A stretch of DNA of 64,000 bases. It comes from an uncultured Pseudomonadota bacterium. Lineage in GTDB: Bacteria; Pseudomonadota; Gammaproteobacteria; Steroidobacterales; Woeseiaceae. Both the position numbers and the translations under genes were made by a program. The notes under the pieces are model-generated. The model was given only the letters and a program-made list of their open reading frames with translations, made no database searches and was not told the DNA's origin. The stretch's first letter is position 1. Each line of letters starts with the position of its first letter. Shown in pieces: positions 9,401 through 19,487 of this stretch. Location: the NCBI GenBank assembly GCA_913055625.1, contig CAJXJW010000004.1, positions 234,153-298,152 on the forward strand. Direction: 5' to 3'.

Positions 9401-10513
9401 TCAGGCGACGGCTTTCGGGTAAGCGCCCAGCACCTTGAACAACGAGCTGCGCGACTCGAGGTCGGCGAGCGCGTCCGTCAACGGCGCTTCCGCGGCATGC
9501 CCTTCCAGGTCGATGAAGAAGACGTAGTCCCAGTTCTTGCGGCGGGACGGCCGGGACTCGATGCGCGTCATGCTGACGCCGTGCTCGGCGAGCGGCTTGA
9601 GCAGGTCGAACAGCACGCCGGACCCTTCGGCCGTGTTGCTGGTCGAGACGAGGATCGTGGTCTTGTCACCGCCGCTCGGCGCCAGCAACTCGCGGCCGAC
9701 GACGAGGAAGCGCGTGGCGTTGTCGGGCCGGTCTTCGATGTTGTTCACGAGCACGTCGAGTTCGTAGACGTCCGCGGCAACCGCCGGGCCGATCGCGGCC
9801 GTGCCCTGCTCGTCGCGCGCGCGGCGCGCACCGGCCGCGTTGCTGGACATCCCGATCAGTTCCACGTGCGGCAGGTTCTCGCGCAGCCAGCCGCGGCACT
9901 GGGCCAGCGACTGCTCGTGCGCACAGATCCGCTCGATGCGGTCGAGGCCCTTCTCATTGCCCAGCAGGTGCTGCTCGATACGCAGCTCGATCTCGCCGCC
10001 GATCTTCAGCGGCGACGTCAGGAACATGTCGAGCGTGTTGTTCACCGAGCCTTCGGTCGAATTCTCGATCGGCACGACGCCGAAGTCGGCCGCGCCGCAC
10101 TCGACTTCCTGGAATATCTCGTCGATCGTGTGGAACGGCAGTGCACGCACCGAGTGGCCGAAGTGCTTGAACACGGCGGTCTGCGTGAACGTGCCTTCCG
10201 GACCGAGAAACCCGATCTTCAGCGGCTCCTGCTGCGCGAGGCAGGCGGACATGATTTCGCGGAAGAGTCGCAGCATTTCGTCGTTGCGCAGCGGACCGCC
10301 GTCGTTCCGCGCCTGCACGCGGCGCAAGACGTCGGCCTCCCGCTCGGGCCGGTAGAAATCGACCGCAGCGGTCGAGCCGCTCTTCGACTGTCCGACCTGC
10401 TGCGCAAGCCGCGCACGGTCGCTGATCAGCGCCTGGATCTGTTCGTCGATCGAATCGATCCTGCGCCGAATCTCGCTGAGTTCGGTGTCGTTGTCGTCCT
10501 GCTTGCGCGCCAT
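9401..10513 (-). CDS. pheA: Bifunctional chorismate mutase / prephenate dehydratase
   Basis: This 370-residue enzyme converts chorismate to prephenate and then to phenylpyruvate for phenylalanine. An N-terminal AroQ-type mutase helix bundle covers about residues 10-92. The dehydratase domain starts at KIGFLGPEGTF and includes IENSTEGSV and the catalytic threonine of NATRFLV. A C-terminal ACT regulatory domain contains ESRPSR, the usual phenylalanine-sensing motif. It lies between serA and aroA in the order typical of Pseudomonas-like gammaproteobacteria. Confidence 0.96.
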   Translation of the reverse strand: MARKQDDNDTELSEIRRRIDSIDEQIQALISDRARLAQQVGQSKSGSTAAVDFYRPEREADVLRRVQARNDGGPLRNDEMLRLFREIMSACLAQQEPLKIGFLGPEGTFTQTAVFKHFGHSVRALPFHTIDEIFQEVECGAADFGVVPIENSTEGSVNNTLDMFLTSPLKIGGEIELRIEQHLLGNEKGLDRIERICAHEQSLAQCRGWLRENLPHVELIGMSSNAAGARRARDEQGTAAIGPAVAADVYELDVLVNNIEDRPDNATRFLVVGRELLAPSGGDKTTILVSTSNTAEGSGVLFDLLKPLAEHGVSMTRIESRPSRRKNWDYVFFIDLEGHAAEAPLTDALADLESRSSLFKVLGAYPKAVA

Positions 10514-10585
10514 GCCGATGCCGTTACGCTTGTCCAGCCGATGCCTGCAAACCCGCCGGCTGTCGGCAGCGCGGCGGATCGGCGC

Positions 10586-11764
10586 TCAGGTTACAGGCTC
10601 GCCGAGGTTTCTCAAAGCAAGGACGCCTTCGATCGATCGCAGCCGCGACATGGTTTCCTCCGAAACCTCGCCGTTGACGTCCACGATCGTGTACGCGAGT
10701 TCACCCTGCGACTTGTTCAGCAGGTCCTCGATGTTCAACCCGGCCTCGGCGAGGCAGGTCGAGATCTGGCCGACCATGTTCGGCACGTTCGCATTGGCGA
10801 TCGTGATCCGATGCGCCTGCGCACGCGGCAGCCTGCAGTCGGGGAAGTTCACCGAGAAACGGATGTTCCCGTTCTCCAGGTAATCCTTGACGTTCTCTGC
10901 GACCATCACCGCGCAGTTTTCCTCCGCCTCGTTCGTCGATGCGCCCAGGTGCGGCAGCGCGACGACCTTCGGGTGGGCGATGAGCTCGGGCGTCGGAAAG
11001 TCGCAGACGTACGCGTGCAAGCGCCCGCTGTCGAGCGCCGCCAGCACGGACACGTTATCGCACACACCGCCGCGCGCGAAGTTGACGAGCACGCCGCCGT
11101 TGTTCATCAGTGACAGGCGCGCACTGTTGACCATGCCTTTTGTCGCGTCGACGAGCGGCACGTGGCAGGTGACGGCGTCAGCGTGCTGGAAGAGCTGGTC
11201 GAGCGTCTCCGCCATCTGTACGCCCGACGAGAGTTGCCAGGCGTTGCGCACCGTCATCTTCGGATCGAAACCAACGACCTTCATGCCGAGACTCAGTGCC
11301 GCATTCGCCACTTCGACCCCGATCGCGCCGAGGCCGATGACGCCGAGCGTGCGCCCGGGAAGTTCGAAGCCGACGAACTGCTTCTTGCCCGCCTCGACTT
11401 TCTTGTTCAGCGCGTCGCCGGTCTCCGACAGCGCTTTCACGTAGTCGCTGGCGGCGCAGATGTTCCGGGCGCCGATCAGCAAGCCCGCGATCGCGAGTTC
11501 CTTGACGGCATTCGCGTTGGCGCCCGGCGCGTTGAAGACCGGTACACCACGCTTGCTCATGGCCTCGACCGGAATGTTGTTCGTCCCCGCGCCGGCGCGG
11601 CCGATCGCCGCGACCGAGGCCGGGATGTCCATGTCGTGCATGTTGTGCGAACGCAGGATGATCGCATCCGGGCTGGCCATGTCGGATGCCACCTCGTAAC
11701 GCTCGCGCGGCAGCCGCCGCAATCCGGCGACGGCGATGTTGTTGAGTGTCAGTACCTTATACAT
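10586..11764 (-). CDS. serA: D-3-phosphoglycerate dehydrogenase
   Basis: SerA makes the first committed serine precursor, 3-phosphohydroxypyruvate. The 392-residue product has the split D-isomer dehydrogenase fold, with the NAD loop GVIGLGAIGVEVAN near residue 148, the catalytic His-Glu region PHLGASTNEAEENC, and a C-terminal ACT domain (IANANVPNMVGQIS onward). It is one of the shorter SerA forms with a single ACT domain. It overlaps serC by 8 bp, so the first two serine pathway steps are encoded together. Confidence 0.95.
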   Translation of the reverse strand: MYKVLTLNNIAVAGLRRLPRERYEVASDMASPDAIILRSHNMHDMDIPASVAAIGRAGAGTNNIPVEAMSKRGVPVFNAPGANANAVKELAIAGLLIGARNICAASDYVKALSETGDALNKKVEAGKKQFVGFELPGRTLGVIGLGAIGVEVANAALSLGMKVVGFDPKMTVRNAWQLSSGVQMAETLDQLFQHADAVTCHVPLVDATKGMVNSARLSLMNNGGVLVNFARGGVCDNVSVLAALDSGRLHAYVCDFPTPELIAHPKVVALPHLGASTNEAEENCAVMVAENVKDYLENGNIRFSVNFPDCRLPRAQAHRITIANANVPNMVGQISTCLAEAGLNIEDLLNKSQGELAYTIVDVNGEVSEETMSRLRSIEGVLALRNLGEPVT

Positions 11765-12833
11765 TGCGTTCGAACTCTTTCATGAAATCGATCAGTGCGT
11801 CGACGGCTTCTTCGGTGACCGCGTTGTAGATGGACGCGCGCATGCCGCCGACCGAGCGGTGCCCCTTCAGGTTCGTCAGGCCGGCCGCCTTCGACTCTTC
11901 GAGGAAGCGCTTGTCGAGCGAGGCATCCGCGAGAATAAACGGCACGTTCATCCAGGAGCGCGCACCGGGGCTGACCGGGTTCGAGTAGAAGTCGGACGTG
12001 TCGATGGCCTCGTACAGCTTGCGCGCCTTGCGCTCGTTGATGACGGCCATCGCCTCGACACCGCCCTGCGCGAGCAGCCACCTGAAAATATGGTCGGCCA
12101 CGTACCACGCAAAGGTCGGCGGCGTGTTCGTCATGGAGTCCGACTCTGCGTAAGCGCGCCACGTCATCAGGTGCGGCAGGTTGTCCGGCGCCCGCTCGAG
12201 CAGGTCCTTGCGCACGATGACCAACGTGATGCCGGCCGGGCCGATGTTCTTCTGCGCGCCGGCGTAGATGACACCGAAGCGATCGACGTCGATAGGACGC
12301 GACAGGATCGTGCTCGACATGTCGGCGACCAGCGGCACGTCCGTCTCCGGAACGAAATGGAATTCGACGCCGGCGATGGTTTCGTTCGGAACGTAGTGCA
12401 GGTATGCCGCACCGTCACTGAGCTGCCACTCCGACGGGTCGGGTATGTACGTGAAGTTGCGGTCCGACGCATCCGCAGCAACCGTGACGTTGCAGAACTT
12501 TTTCGCCTCGCCCGCGGCCTTCTTGCCCCAGCTTCCGGTGACGACGTAGTCGGCGGCGGCGCCCGGCGCGGCGAGATTGAGGGGCGTCATCGACATCTGC
12601 AGCGTCGCGCCGCCCTGCGGGAACAGCACGGCATAGTCGTCGGACACGTGCAGCAACTTGCGCAGGTTTGCTTCGGCGCGCGCCGCGAGCTCGATGAATT
12701 CCGCGCTGCGGTGGCTGACTTCCATCACCGACATGCCGGTACCCTGCCAGTCCGGAATATCGTTTCGGATGTTATCAAGTACTTCGAGAGGCAGTGCGGC
12801 AGGACCGGCACTGAAGTTGTAGACGCGAGACAT
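11757..12833 (-). CDS. serC: Phosphoserine aminotransferase
   Basis: SerC is a PLP enzyme that transfers an amino group from glutamate to 3-phosphohydroxypyruvate; it also serves pyridoxine synthesis. The ATG at 12833 is chosen because MSRVYNFSAGPAALP is the conserved N-terminus; the upstream in-frame extension to 12881 shows no family similarity. The 358-residue length is normal. The PLP lysine is in IYAGAQKNIGPAG. It lies downstream of gyrA and overlaps serA. Confidence 0.95.
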   Translation of the reverse strand: MSRVYNFSAGPAALPLEVLDNIRNDIPDWQGTGMSVMEVSHRSAEFIELAARAEANLRKLLHVSDDYAVLFPQGGATLQMSMTPLNLAAPGAAADYVVTGSWGKKAAGEAKKFCNVTVAADASDRNFTYIPDPSEWQLSDGAAYLHYVPNETIAGVEFHFVPETDVPLVADMSSTILSRPIDVDRFGVIYAGAQKNIGPAGITLVIVRKDLLERAPDNLPHLMTWRAYAESDSMTNTPPTFAWYVADHIFRWLLAQGGVEAMAVINERKARKLYEAIDTSDFYSNPVSPGARSWMNVPFILADASLDKRFLEESKAAGLTNLKGHRSVGGMRASIYNAVTEEAVDALIDFMKEFERNV

Positions 12834-12982
12834 GTCGCAGGGGTCCTTGCTTGGAGAAGAATTCGCTGTGCGGAGACGCAACTATAGGGCGCGTATTGTT
12901 ACGGTTTGCAGCCGGTAATGCACTACCCGATCGGCATATTCTCAGAAGGCGCCTTTCTAAGCACCGGCAGCGAACGCCGGTG

Positions 12983-15517
12983 TTATTCCTCGTCGTCCAT
13001 CAACTCGATCTTTGCAAGACCGACGAGCCGCTGACCTGACTCGACGCGAATCAGGCGCACGCCCTGCGTGTTCCTGCCCATGACGGAGATGTCGTTCACC
13101 GGCGTGCGCACGAGCGTGCCGTTCGAACTGATGAGCATGATCTCGTCCTCGTCACGCACCTGCAGCGCGCCCACGGTGCGTCCGTTGCGCTCCGTCGTCT
13201 GGATGGCGATGACGCCCTGCCCGCCGCGGCCCTGCACCGGGAAATCCTCGATGCGCGTCCGCTTGCCGTAGCCGTTTTCCGTCGCCGTCAGCACGAGGCC
13301 GTCCTGGACGATGGCGAGCGCGATGACATGGTGTTCCTTCGGCAGCCGGATGCCGCGAACGCCCGCAGCGCCACGCCCCATCGGCCGCACGTCCTCTTCC
13401 TTGAAGCGGATGCTCTTTCCGGAACTCGCCACGAGCAGGATGTCCTGCTTGCCGTCGGTGATGGCCGCGTTAACGAGATGATCGCCGTTGCGCAGGTCGA
13501 TCGCGATGATGCCGCTGGAACGCGGGCGCGAGAACTGCGCGAGCGACGTCTTCTTCACGGTACCGCCGGACGTCGCCATGAAGACGAAACTTTCCTCGTC
13601 GAATTCCCGGACCGGCAGCAGCGTATTGATGCGCTCTCCGTCCTCCAGCGGCAGCAGGTTCACGATCGGCTTGCCGCGTGACCCGCGGCTCGCCTGTGGC
13701 ACCTGGTACACCTTCAGCCAGTAGACCTTGCCGCGGCTGGAGAAGCACAGAATCGTGTCGTGCGTGTTCGCCACGAACAGCTTGTCGACGAAGTCCTCGT
13801 CCTTGACCTTGGTTGCCGACCGGCCGCGGCCGCCGCGGCGCTGCGCCTGGTAGGCGTCGATCGGCTGGGACTTCGCGTAGCCGCCGTGCGACAAGGTGAC
13901 CACGACGTCCTCCTGCGGAATCAGGTCCTCGACGCTCAGGTCGGTGTGGTCCTGCACGATCTCGGTACGGCGTGCGTCGCCGTACGTCTCGCGGAGATTC
14001 CGGAGCTCTTCGCGAATGACGTCGAGCAGCAGATCCGGGTCGGCCAAAATACTCGAAAGCTCTTTAATCTTTACAAGTATTTCTTTGTATTCATTCAGGA
14101 TTTTCTCTTGCTCAAGCCCGGTCAGGCGGTGCAGCCGGAGATCGAGAATCGCCTGCGCCTGGACCGGCGAGAGACGATAACGGCCGCCATCGAGACCGTA
14201 GAGGCCTTCGAGCCCATCGGGCCGGGTGTCCATCCGGCCGGCGCGCTCGAGCATGCCGGTGACCGCGCCCGGCGCCCAGCTTGCCTCGACCAGCGCCTCT
14301 TTCGCTTCCGCGGGCGACGGCGAGCGCTTGATCAGCGCGATGACCTCGTCGATGTTCGCGAGCGCGACCGCCTGCCCTTCCAGCACGTGGGCGCGGTCCC
14401 GGGCCTTGCGCAGGTCGAAGATCGTCCGGCGGGTGACCACCTCGCGGCGGTGCGACAGGAACGCCTCCAGCACCTGCTTCAGGTTCAGCAGCTTCGGCTG
14501 TCCTTCGTGCAGCGCCACCATGTTGATGCCGAACACGGTCTGCATCGGCGTCTGCTTGTACAGGTTGTTCAGGATCACGTCGCTGAGCTCGCCGCGCTTG
14601 AGCTCGATGACGATGCGCATCCCGTCCTTGTCGGACTCGTCGCGCAACTCGCTGATACCGTCAATGCGCTTGTCGCGCACCAACTCGGCGATCTTCTCGA
14701 TCAGACGGGCCTTGTTGACCTGGAACGGCAGCTCGGTGACGACGATCCGCTCCCGGTCGTTTTTGAATTCCTCGATGCGCGTCCGCGCCCGGACGTGAAC
14801 CCGGCCGCGGCCCGTGCGGTACGCGGACAGGATGCCGGCCGCGCCGTTGATGATGCCGGCGGTCGGGAAATCGGGGCCCGGCACGTGCTCCATGAGCCCG
14901 GTGACGTCGATCGCCGGGTCGTCGATCAGGGCGAGGCAGGCATTGACGACCTCGGTGAGATTGTGCGGCGGAATGTTCGTTGCCATGCCGACGGCGATCC
15001 CGGAGGAGCCGTTGACGAGCAGGTTTGGCACGCGCGTCGGCAGTACCGAGGGTTCGCGTTCGTTGCCGTCGTAATTCTCGACGAAATCGACCGTCTCCTT
15101 CTCGATGTCGGCGAGCAATTCGTGCGCGATCCGCGACATGCGGACCTCGGTGTAGCGCATGGCCGCCGGCGCGTCGCCGTCGACCGACCCGAAGTTGCCC
15201 TGCCCGTCGACGAGCAGGTAGCGCATCGAGAACGGCTGCGCCATGCGCACCATCGTGTCGTAGATCGCGGAATCGCCGTGCGGGTGGTACTTACCCATCA
15301 CGTCACCGACGACGCGGGCGGACTTCTTGTACGCCTTGTTGTAGTCGTTCCCGAGCTCCCGCATCGTGTGCAGGATGCGGCGATGCACCGGTTTCAGCCC
15401 GTCACGAACGTCGGGCAACGCGCGCCCGACGATGACGCTCATCGCGTAGTCCAGGTAGGACTGCTGCATCTCCTCTTCGAGGCTAACGGACAGCAGTTCC
15501 TGAGCAACTTCAGCCAT
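12983..15517 (-). CDS. gyrA: DNA gyrase subunit A
   Basis: GyrA is the DNA cleavage and rejoining subunit of gyrase. The ATG at 15517 follows a good Shine-Dalgarno (GAGGAAAG) and gives the standard N-terminus [17 protein letters not shown]; the 17-codon upstream extension is discarded. The 844-residue product has the active-site Tyr122 in AAMRYTE. The quinolone-determining positions are Ser83 and Asp87 (HGDSAIYDT), the susceptible residues in E. coli numbering. The C-terminal beta-pinwheel includes the GyrA box [13 protein letters not shown] stem-loop right after the stop (12962-12982) may stabilise the 3' end. Confidence 0.97.
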   Translation of the reverse strand: MAEVAQELLSVSLEEEMQQSYLDYAMSVIVGRALPDVRDGLKPVHRRILHTMRELGNDYNKAYKKSARVVGDVMGKYHPHGDSAIYDTMVRMAQPFSMRYLLVDGQGNFGSVDGDAPAAMRYTEVRMSRIAHELLADIEKETVDFVENYDGNEREPSVLPTRVPNLLVNGSSGIAVGMATNIPPHNLTEVVNACLALIDDPAIDVTGLMEHVPGPDFPTAGIINGAAGILSAYRTGRGRVHVRARTRIEEFKNDRERIVVTELPFQVNKARLIEKIAELVRDKRIDGISELRDESDKDGMRIVIELKRGELSDVILNNLYKQTPMQTVFGINMVALHEGQPKLLNLKQVLEAFLSHRREVVTRRTIFDLRKARDRAHVLEGQAVALANIDEVIALIKRSPSPAEAKEALVEASWAPGAVTGMLERAGRMDTRPDGLEGLYGLDGGRYRLSPVQAQAILDLRLHRLTGLEQEKILNEYKEILVKIKELSSILADPDLLLDVIREELRNLRETYGDARRTEIVQDHTDLSVEDLIPQEDVVVTLSHGGYAKSQPIDAYQAQRRGGRGRSATKVKDEDFVDKLFVANTHDTILCFSSRGKVYWLKVYQVPQASRGSRGKPIVNLLPLEDGERINTLLPVREFDEESFVFMATSGGTVKKTSLAQFSRPRSSGIIAIDLRNGDHLVNAAITDGKQDILLVASSGKSIRFKEEDVRPMGRGAAGVRGIRLPKEHHVIALAIVQDGLVLTATENGYGKRTRIEDFPVQGRGGQGVIAIQTTERNGRTVGALQVRDEDEIMLISSNGTLVRTPVNDISVMGRNTQGVRLIRVESGQRLVGLAKIELMDDEE

Positions 15518-15892
15518 ATCTTGCTCTTTCCTCAGCCAACATCGGTTGTCAAAGCTCCCGCCCGGCACCCCTCGTCGGGGGTGCCCGAAATCAACGAAAC
15601 GTCCTGGATTGCACCGGGATCCGGATCAGCTTTCAGGGCCGGTTCCCGCTTGCCTGACCGCCTTGAAATTGCTGGCTTTCCGGCAGCTTCGGGAGCCTCG
15701 AAACCGGGGTGCAATGATACCACAGGTGCGTATACTGCGCTCTCTCATGGAGCACCGTGACGCCCCGAATCTGCACCGCCGGCGCGCGCCGATCCGGCGG
15801 CCTGAATCAGCGTAAAATGACGCGTTTCGGCGTGCCGCGGATGTTGCGCGGTACGCGGAGCGGATCCCGGGTTCCCGGAGTGTGGCAGCAGG
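15518..15892. other. gyrA-ubiG divergent intergenic region
   Basis: This 375-bp stretch separates the divergent gyrA and ubiG genes and must carry both promoters. On the minus strand a TATCAT box (15714-15719) could be the gyrA -10, giving a leader of about 190 nt. On the plus strand TAAAAT (15813-15818) could be the ubiG -10. Neither has a convincing -35. A strong inverted repeat at 15564-15586 lies in the gyrA leader. No coding potential is seen. Confidence 0.45.
15564..15586 (-). promoter_or_regulatory. Stem-loop in the gyrA 5' leader
   Basis: On the minus strand GGGCACCCC and GGGGTGCC pair across a short loop, about 47-70 nt before the gyrA start. There is no U-tract, so it is not a terminator. 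It could affect mRNA stability or gyrA expression. Confidence 0.4.
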
Positions 15893-16609
15893 ATGAACGA
15901 AGACACCACGATCAACGTCGACGCGGCAGAAGTCGCCAAGTTTGACGCACTCGCCTCGCGCTGGTGGGATCCGGGCGGCGATTTTCGCACCCTGCACGAG
16001 ATCAACCCGCTGCGCCTCGACTGGATCCGCGCCCGGGCCGGTCTGGACGGCCTGCGCGTCGTCGACGTCGGTTGTGGCGGCGGCATCCTGGCCGAGTCCA
16101 TGGCCGGGCTCGGCGCGCATGTGACGGGCATCGACATGGCCGAGGGCCCACTCGCCGTCGCGCGCCTGCACCTGGCCGAATCCGGGGCCGAGGTTGACTA
16201 CCGGCGCATGACCGCCGAACAACTGGCGAAGGACGAGCCCGGCCGCTTCGACGTCGTGACCTGCCTCGAGATGCTCGAGCACGTTCCAAACCCGGCCGCG
16301 GTCATCAACGCCTGCGCGACACTGGTCAAGCCTGGCGGCCACGTATTCTTTTCGACCATCAACCGGACACCGAAGTCCTTCCTTTTCGCGATCGTCGGCG
16401 CCGAGTACGTGCTGAAGATGCTGCCTGCCGGCACCCACGAATACCGCAAGTTCATCCGGCCCTCGGAACTGGAGGAATGGGCGCGGCACGCCGGCCTGGC
16501 GCTCGCCGACAGCACCGGGATGCACTACGACCCGCTGTCGCGGGGGTACTCGCTCGGGCCGGGCCTGGACGTCAACTACCTGCAGTCCTACCGGCGCGAG
16601 GCCGACTGA
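15893..16609 (+). CDS. ubiG: Bifunctional ubiquinone 2-polyprenyl-6-hydroxyphenol / demethylubiquinol O-methyltransferase
   Basis: UbiG performs both O-methylations of ubiquinone synthesis using S-adenosylmethionine. The 238-residue protein has the SAM-binding motif [13 protein letters not shown] near residue 56 and the family signatures [13 protein letters not shown] at the N-terminus and [14 protein letters not shown] in the C-terminal half. It is divergent from gyrA, as in many gammaproteobacteria, and is followed 2 bp later by rmuC. Confidence 0.95.
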   Translation: MNEDTTINVDAAEVAKFDALASRWWDPGGDFRTLHEINPLRLDWIRARAGLDGLRVVDVGCGGGILAESMAGLGAHVTGIDMAEGPLAVARLHLAESGAEVDYRRMTAEQLAKDEPGRFDVVTCLEMLEHVPNPAAVINACATLVKPGGHVFFSTINRTPKSFLFAIVGAEYVLKMLPAGTHEYRKFIRPSELEEWARHAGLALADSTGMHYDPLSRGYSLGPGLDVNYLQSYRREAD

Positions 16610-16611
16610 GC

Positions 16612-17925
16612 ATGGCCATGGGCTCGCTCGTCATCGATCCGGTCTGGGTCCGCGTCGTATTGCCCGCTGTCGCCGCCGGGCTCGTGGTCGGCGCCCTGCT
16701 CGGCTGGGCGCTGGCGGCGCGCAAAACCCGGCGCCTGGCCGATCGCCTGAAGACCCAGGAGACGCTAGAGCGCGAACGCGAGCAGGCGCTGGAGATGGCG
16801 AATGCGCGCCTCGTCCAGTCGTTCTCCGAACTCAGCACCCGGTCCCTGCGCGACAACAGCCAGAGCTTCCTGCAGCTCGCAGAGCAGCACCTCAACGTGC
16901 ACAGCGAAAAGGCCAAGCGCGAGCTCAGCGAGCGCGAGAAGGCGGTCGAAGGCCTAGTCAAGCCGATCCGCGAGGCCCTGGACGCGGCGCGCACGCAGAT
17001 CGACGCGCTGGAGAAGTCGCGCAGCGAAGCCTACGGCGGCATTCGGGCCCAGCTCGAGGCCATGCAGGCCAACCAGAAGACGCTGCAGCAGGAAACCAAG
17101 AACCTGGTCAACGCGCTGCGCCGGCCCGAAGTTCGCGGCCGCTGGGGCGAAATCACGCTGCGACGCCTCGTCGAACTCGCCGGGATGGTCGAGCATTGTG
17201 ACTTCCAGGAGCAGGTCCATACGGCCGGCGAATCGACCAGCATTCGCCCGGACATGATCGTGCGCATGCCGGACCGTCGCGAACTCGTCGTCGACGTGAA
17301 GACGCCTCTCGATGCGTACCTCGCCGCCGCCGAGGCAGCCACCGACGACGAGCGCAAGGCTCAGCTGGAACGTCACGCCCGCAACGTCCGCAGCCACATT
17401 CGCCTGCTCGCCTCCAAGAGCTACTGGGAACAATTCGACGAGAGCCCGGAGTTCGTCATCCTGTTCATTCCGGGCGACCAGTTCCTGAGCGCCGCGCTCA
17501 ACGAACAGGGCGACCTCATCGAGTACGCGTTGTCGAACCAGATCATCCTGGCGACGCCCACCAGCCTGGTCGCGCTTCTGAAGGCCGTCGCCTACGGCTG
17601 GCGCCAGATGGCGCTCGCCGAAAACGCCAAGGAGATCCGCGTACTGGCGGAGGACCTGTACGGCCGGCTCGGCACGTTCGTCAGCCACATGAACCGGATG
17701 GGCCGCCAACTGGCGTCCAGCGTGGACACCTACAACAAGGCCGTCGGTTCACTGGAACGCAGCGTGCTGCCGGGCGCCCGGAAGTTCGTGGAGCTCGGCG
17801 TGCACGAGAAGAAGGAGATCGAGCGCCTGCAATCACTGGAGCCCGTCCCGCGCACGCTGGTGGAGCCCGGCGACGACGACAATGCCGGCCACGCCGGTCC
17901 CGACAACGACAAGACGCTGCAGTAG
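16612..17925 (+). CDS. rmuC: DNA recombination protein RmuC
   Basis: RmuC limits recombination at inverted repeats and has a PD-(D/E)XK-like nuclease core. The ATG at 16612, 2 bp after ubiG, is chosen because it gives a normal 437-residue protein with an N-terminal membrane helix (about residues 10-32); the upstream reading is only the ubiG shadow. A coiled coil covers about residues 40-165. The conserved core contains RGRWGEITLRRLVELAGM, then IRPDMIVRMP and VVDVKTPLDAYL. Confidence 0.93.
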   Translation: MAMGSLVIDPVWVRVVLPAVAAGLVVGALLGWALAARKTRRLADRLKTQETLEREREQALEMANARLVQSFSELSTRSLRDNSQSFLQLAEQHLNVHSEKAKRELSEREKAVEGLVKPIREALDAARTQIDALEKSRSEAYGGIRAQLEAMQANQKTLQQETKNLVNALRRPEVRGRWGEITLRRLVELAGMVEHCDFQEQVHTAGESTSIRPDMIVRMPDRRELVVDVKTPLDAYLAAAEAATDDERKAQLERHARNVRSHIRLLASKSYWEQFDESPEFVILFIPGDQFLSAALNEQGDLIEYALSNQIILATPTSLVALLKAVAYGWRQMALAENAKEIRVLAEDLYGRLGTFVSHMNRMGRQLASSVDTYNKAVGSLERSVLPGARKFVELGVHEKKEIERLQSLEPVPRTLVEPGDDDNAGHAGPDNDKTLQ

Positions 17926-17928
17926 GAC

Positions 17929-18681
17929 ATGAGCATCGATCCGAAGACCTATACCCCGCCCGACGGCCTGCTCGCAGGACGCGTCATCCTGATCACCGGC
18001 GCGAATGACGGCATCGGGCGCGCACTCGCGCTCGCGGCGGCACGCCTCGGCGGCCAGGTCGTCCTGCACGGCCGCAACACGGCGGGCCTGGAAAAAGTCT
18101 ACGACGAAATCGAGGCGATCGACGGCGCGCCGCGGCCCTCGATCGCCGTGCTGGACCTGGCCAACGCGAATGCCGAGGCCTACCAGTCGCTCGCGGCAAG
18201 CCTCGATGACGAGTTCGGGCGGCTCGACGGCCTCGTCGTGAACGCCGCCATACTGGGCGAGCGTTTCGCCATCGAGCAGTACGACGCAGTACTCTGGCAG
18301 CGGGTCATGCACGTCAACCTGACGACCGCGTTCGCGCTGACGCAAATCTGCCTGCCGCTGCTGCGCCGCGCCGACGACCCGTCGGTCGTGTACACGACCA
18401 GCAGCGTCGGCCGCCGCGGCAAGGCGTTCTGGGGTGCCTACGCGGTGTCGAAATTCGGCATCGAGGGGTTGTCACAGGTGCTGGCCGACGAGCACCGGCA
18501 CAGCGCGCTGCGTTCGAACTGCGTGAACCCGGGCGCCACGCGCACGAAGATGCGCCTCGCCGCCTACCCGGCGGAAGACCGCTCGGTGTTGAAAGGCCCC
18601 GACGAGGTGCTCGCCCCATACCTCTACCTGCTGGGGCCGGACAGCCGCGGCGTCACCGGACAGAGCGTCGACGCACAGTAA
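17929..18681 (+). CDS. YciK-type short-chain dehydrogenase/reductase
   Basis: The 250-residue protein is a classical SDR. It has the nucleotide-binding motif TGANDGIGRA near residue 24, the NAA motif (VVNAAIL), and the catalytic Ser with YAVSK (Tyr and Lys). Length and the motif details match E. coli YciK, an oxidoreductase without an established physiological substrate. It follows rmuC by 3 bp and probably shares the ubiG-rmuC transcript. Confidence 0.88.
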   Translation: MSIDPKTYTPPDGLLAGRVILITGANDGIGRALALAAARLGGQVVLHGRNTAGLEKVYDEIEAIDGAPRPSIAVLDLANANAEAYQSLAASLDDEFGRLDGLVVNAAILGERFAIEQYDAVLWQRVMHVNLTTAFALTQICLPLLRRADDPSVVYTTSSVGRRGKAFWGAYAVSKFGIEGLSQVLADEHRHSALRSNCVNPGATRTKMRLAAYPAEDRSVLKGPDEVLAPYLYLLGPDSRGVTGQSVDAQ

Positions 18682-18695
18682 GAATTTAGTCGAGG

Positions 18696-19481
18696 TTAGC
18701 GCCTTTTCTTTCTGATTTTACTGCGTTTTTTAGGCTCTGAATCCGGCGCCTTGAGACCTGCTGCAGCGTACAGGGCCGCGACCTCCGGTGCCGCCAGCGG
18801 CGCCCATTTGCCGCGCCGCAGACCGCGCGGCAGGCCCAGGGGCCCGTAGGCCGTGCGAATCAGCCGGCTGACCTCGAAGCCCAGCGCCTCGAACATGCGC
18901 CGCACTTCGCGATTGCGTCCCTCGCGCAGGCTGACGTTGAACCAGCGGTTCGCCCCGTCGCCACCACCTTCCTCGACCGATTCGAAACGGGCGAGCCCGT
19001 CGTCCAATTCGATGCCCGCCGTCAGCCGCGCCAGGTCGTCGGCCCCCGGCTCGCCGCGCACACGCACCGCGTAGCAGCGCAGCACCTGCCGGGACGGATG
19101 CATGAGTGCGTTGGCGAGCGCGCCGTCGGTCGTGAACAGGAGCAGGCCGGTCGTGGCGATGTCCAGGCGCCCCACCGCGATCCAGCGCGCGCCGCGCAGC
19201 GCCGGCAGACTGTCGAACACGGTGGCACGCCCTTCCGGGTCCCGGCGCGTCGTCACTTCGCCCTGCGGCTTGTGGTACACGAGACACCGGGGCTCCTGGC
19301 GCGCAGCCGGAAGTGCCAGCCGCCGGCCGTCGAGAAGGACCGTCTCGCCGCCGGACAGGGACTCGCCGAGCTGGGCGACGTGCCCATCCACGGTCAGCCG
19401 GCCTTCGCGGATCCAGCCCTCGACCTGGCGACGCGAACCGTGCCCCGCGGCCGCCAGGACTTTCTGGATGCGGTCGGCCAA
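18696..19481 (-). CDS. rluB: 23S rRNA pseudouridine synthase, RluB type
   Basis: This 261-residue enzyme converts uridine to pseudouridine in 23S rRNA (position 2605 in E. coli). It has an N-terminal S4 RNA-binding domain (about residues 3-48) and the RsuA-family catalytic motif [12 protein letters not shown] with the active-site aspartate. The [16 protein letters not shown] motif follows, and the C-terminus is a basic [11 protein letters not shown] tail. It lies downstream of scpB with a 6-bp gap, the usual gammaproteobacterial order. It could in principle be RluE/F-like, but context favours RluB. Confidence 0.92.
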   Translation of the reverse strand: MADRIQKVLAAAGHGSRRQVEGWIREGRLTVDGHVAQLGESLSGGETVLLDGRRLALPAARQEPRCLVYHKPQGEVTTRRDPEGRATVFDSLPALRGARWIAVGRLDIATTGLLLFTTDGALANALMHPSRQVLRCYAVRVRGEPGADDLARLTAGIELDDGLARFESVEEGGGDGANRWFNVSLREGRNREVRRMFEALGFEVSRLIRTAYGPLGLPRGLRRGKWAPLAAPEVAALYAAAGLKAPDSEPKKRSKIRKKRR

Positions 19482-19487
19482 GCGGCG

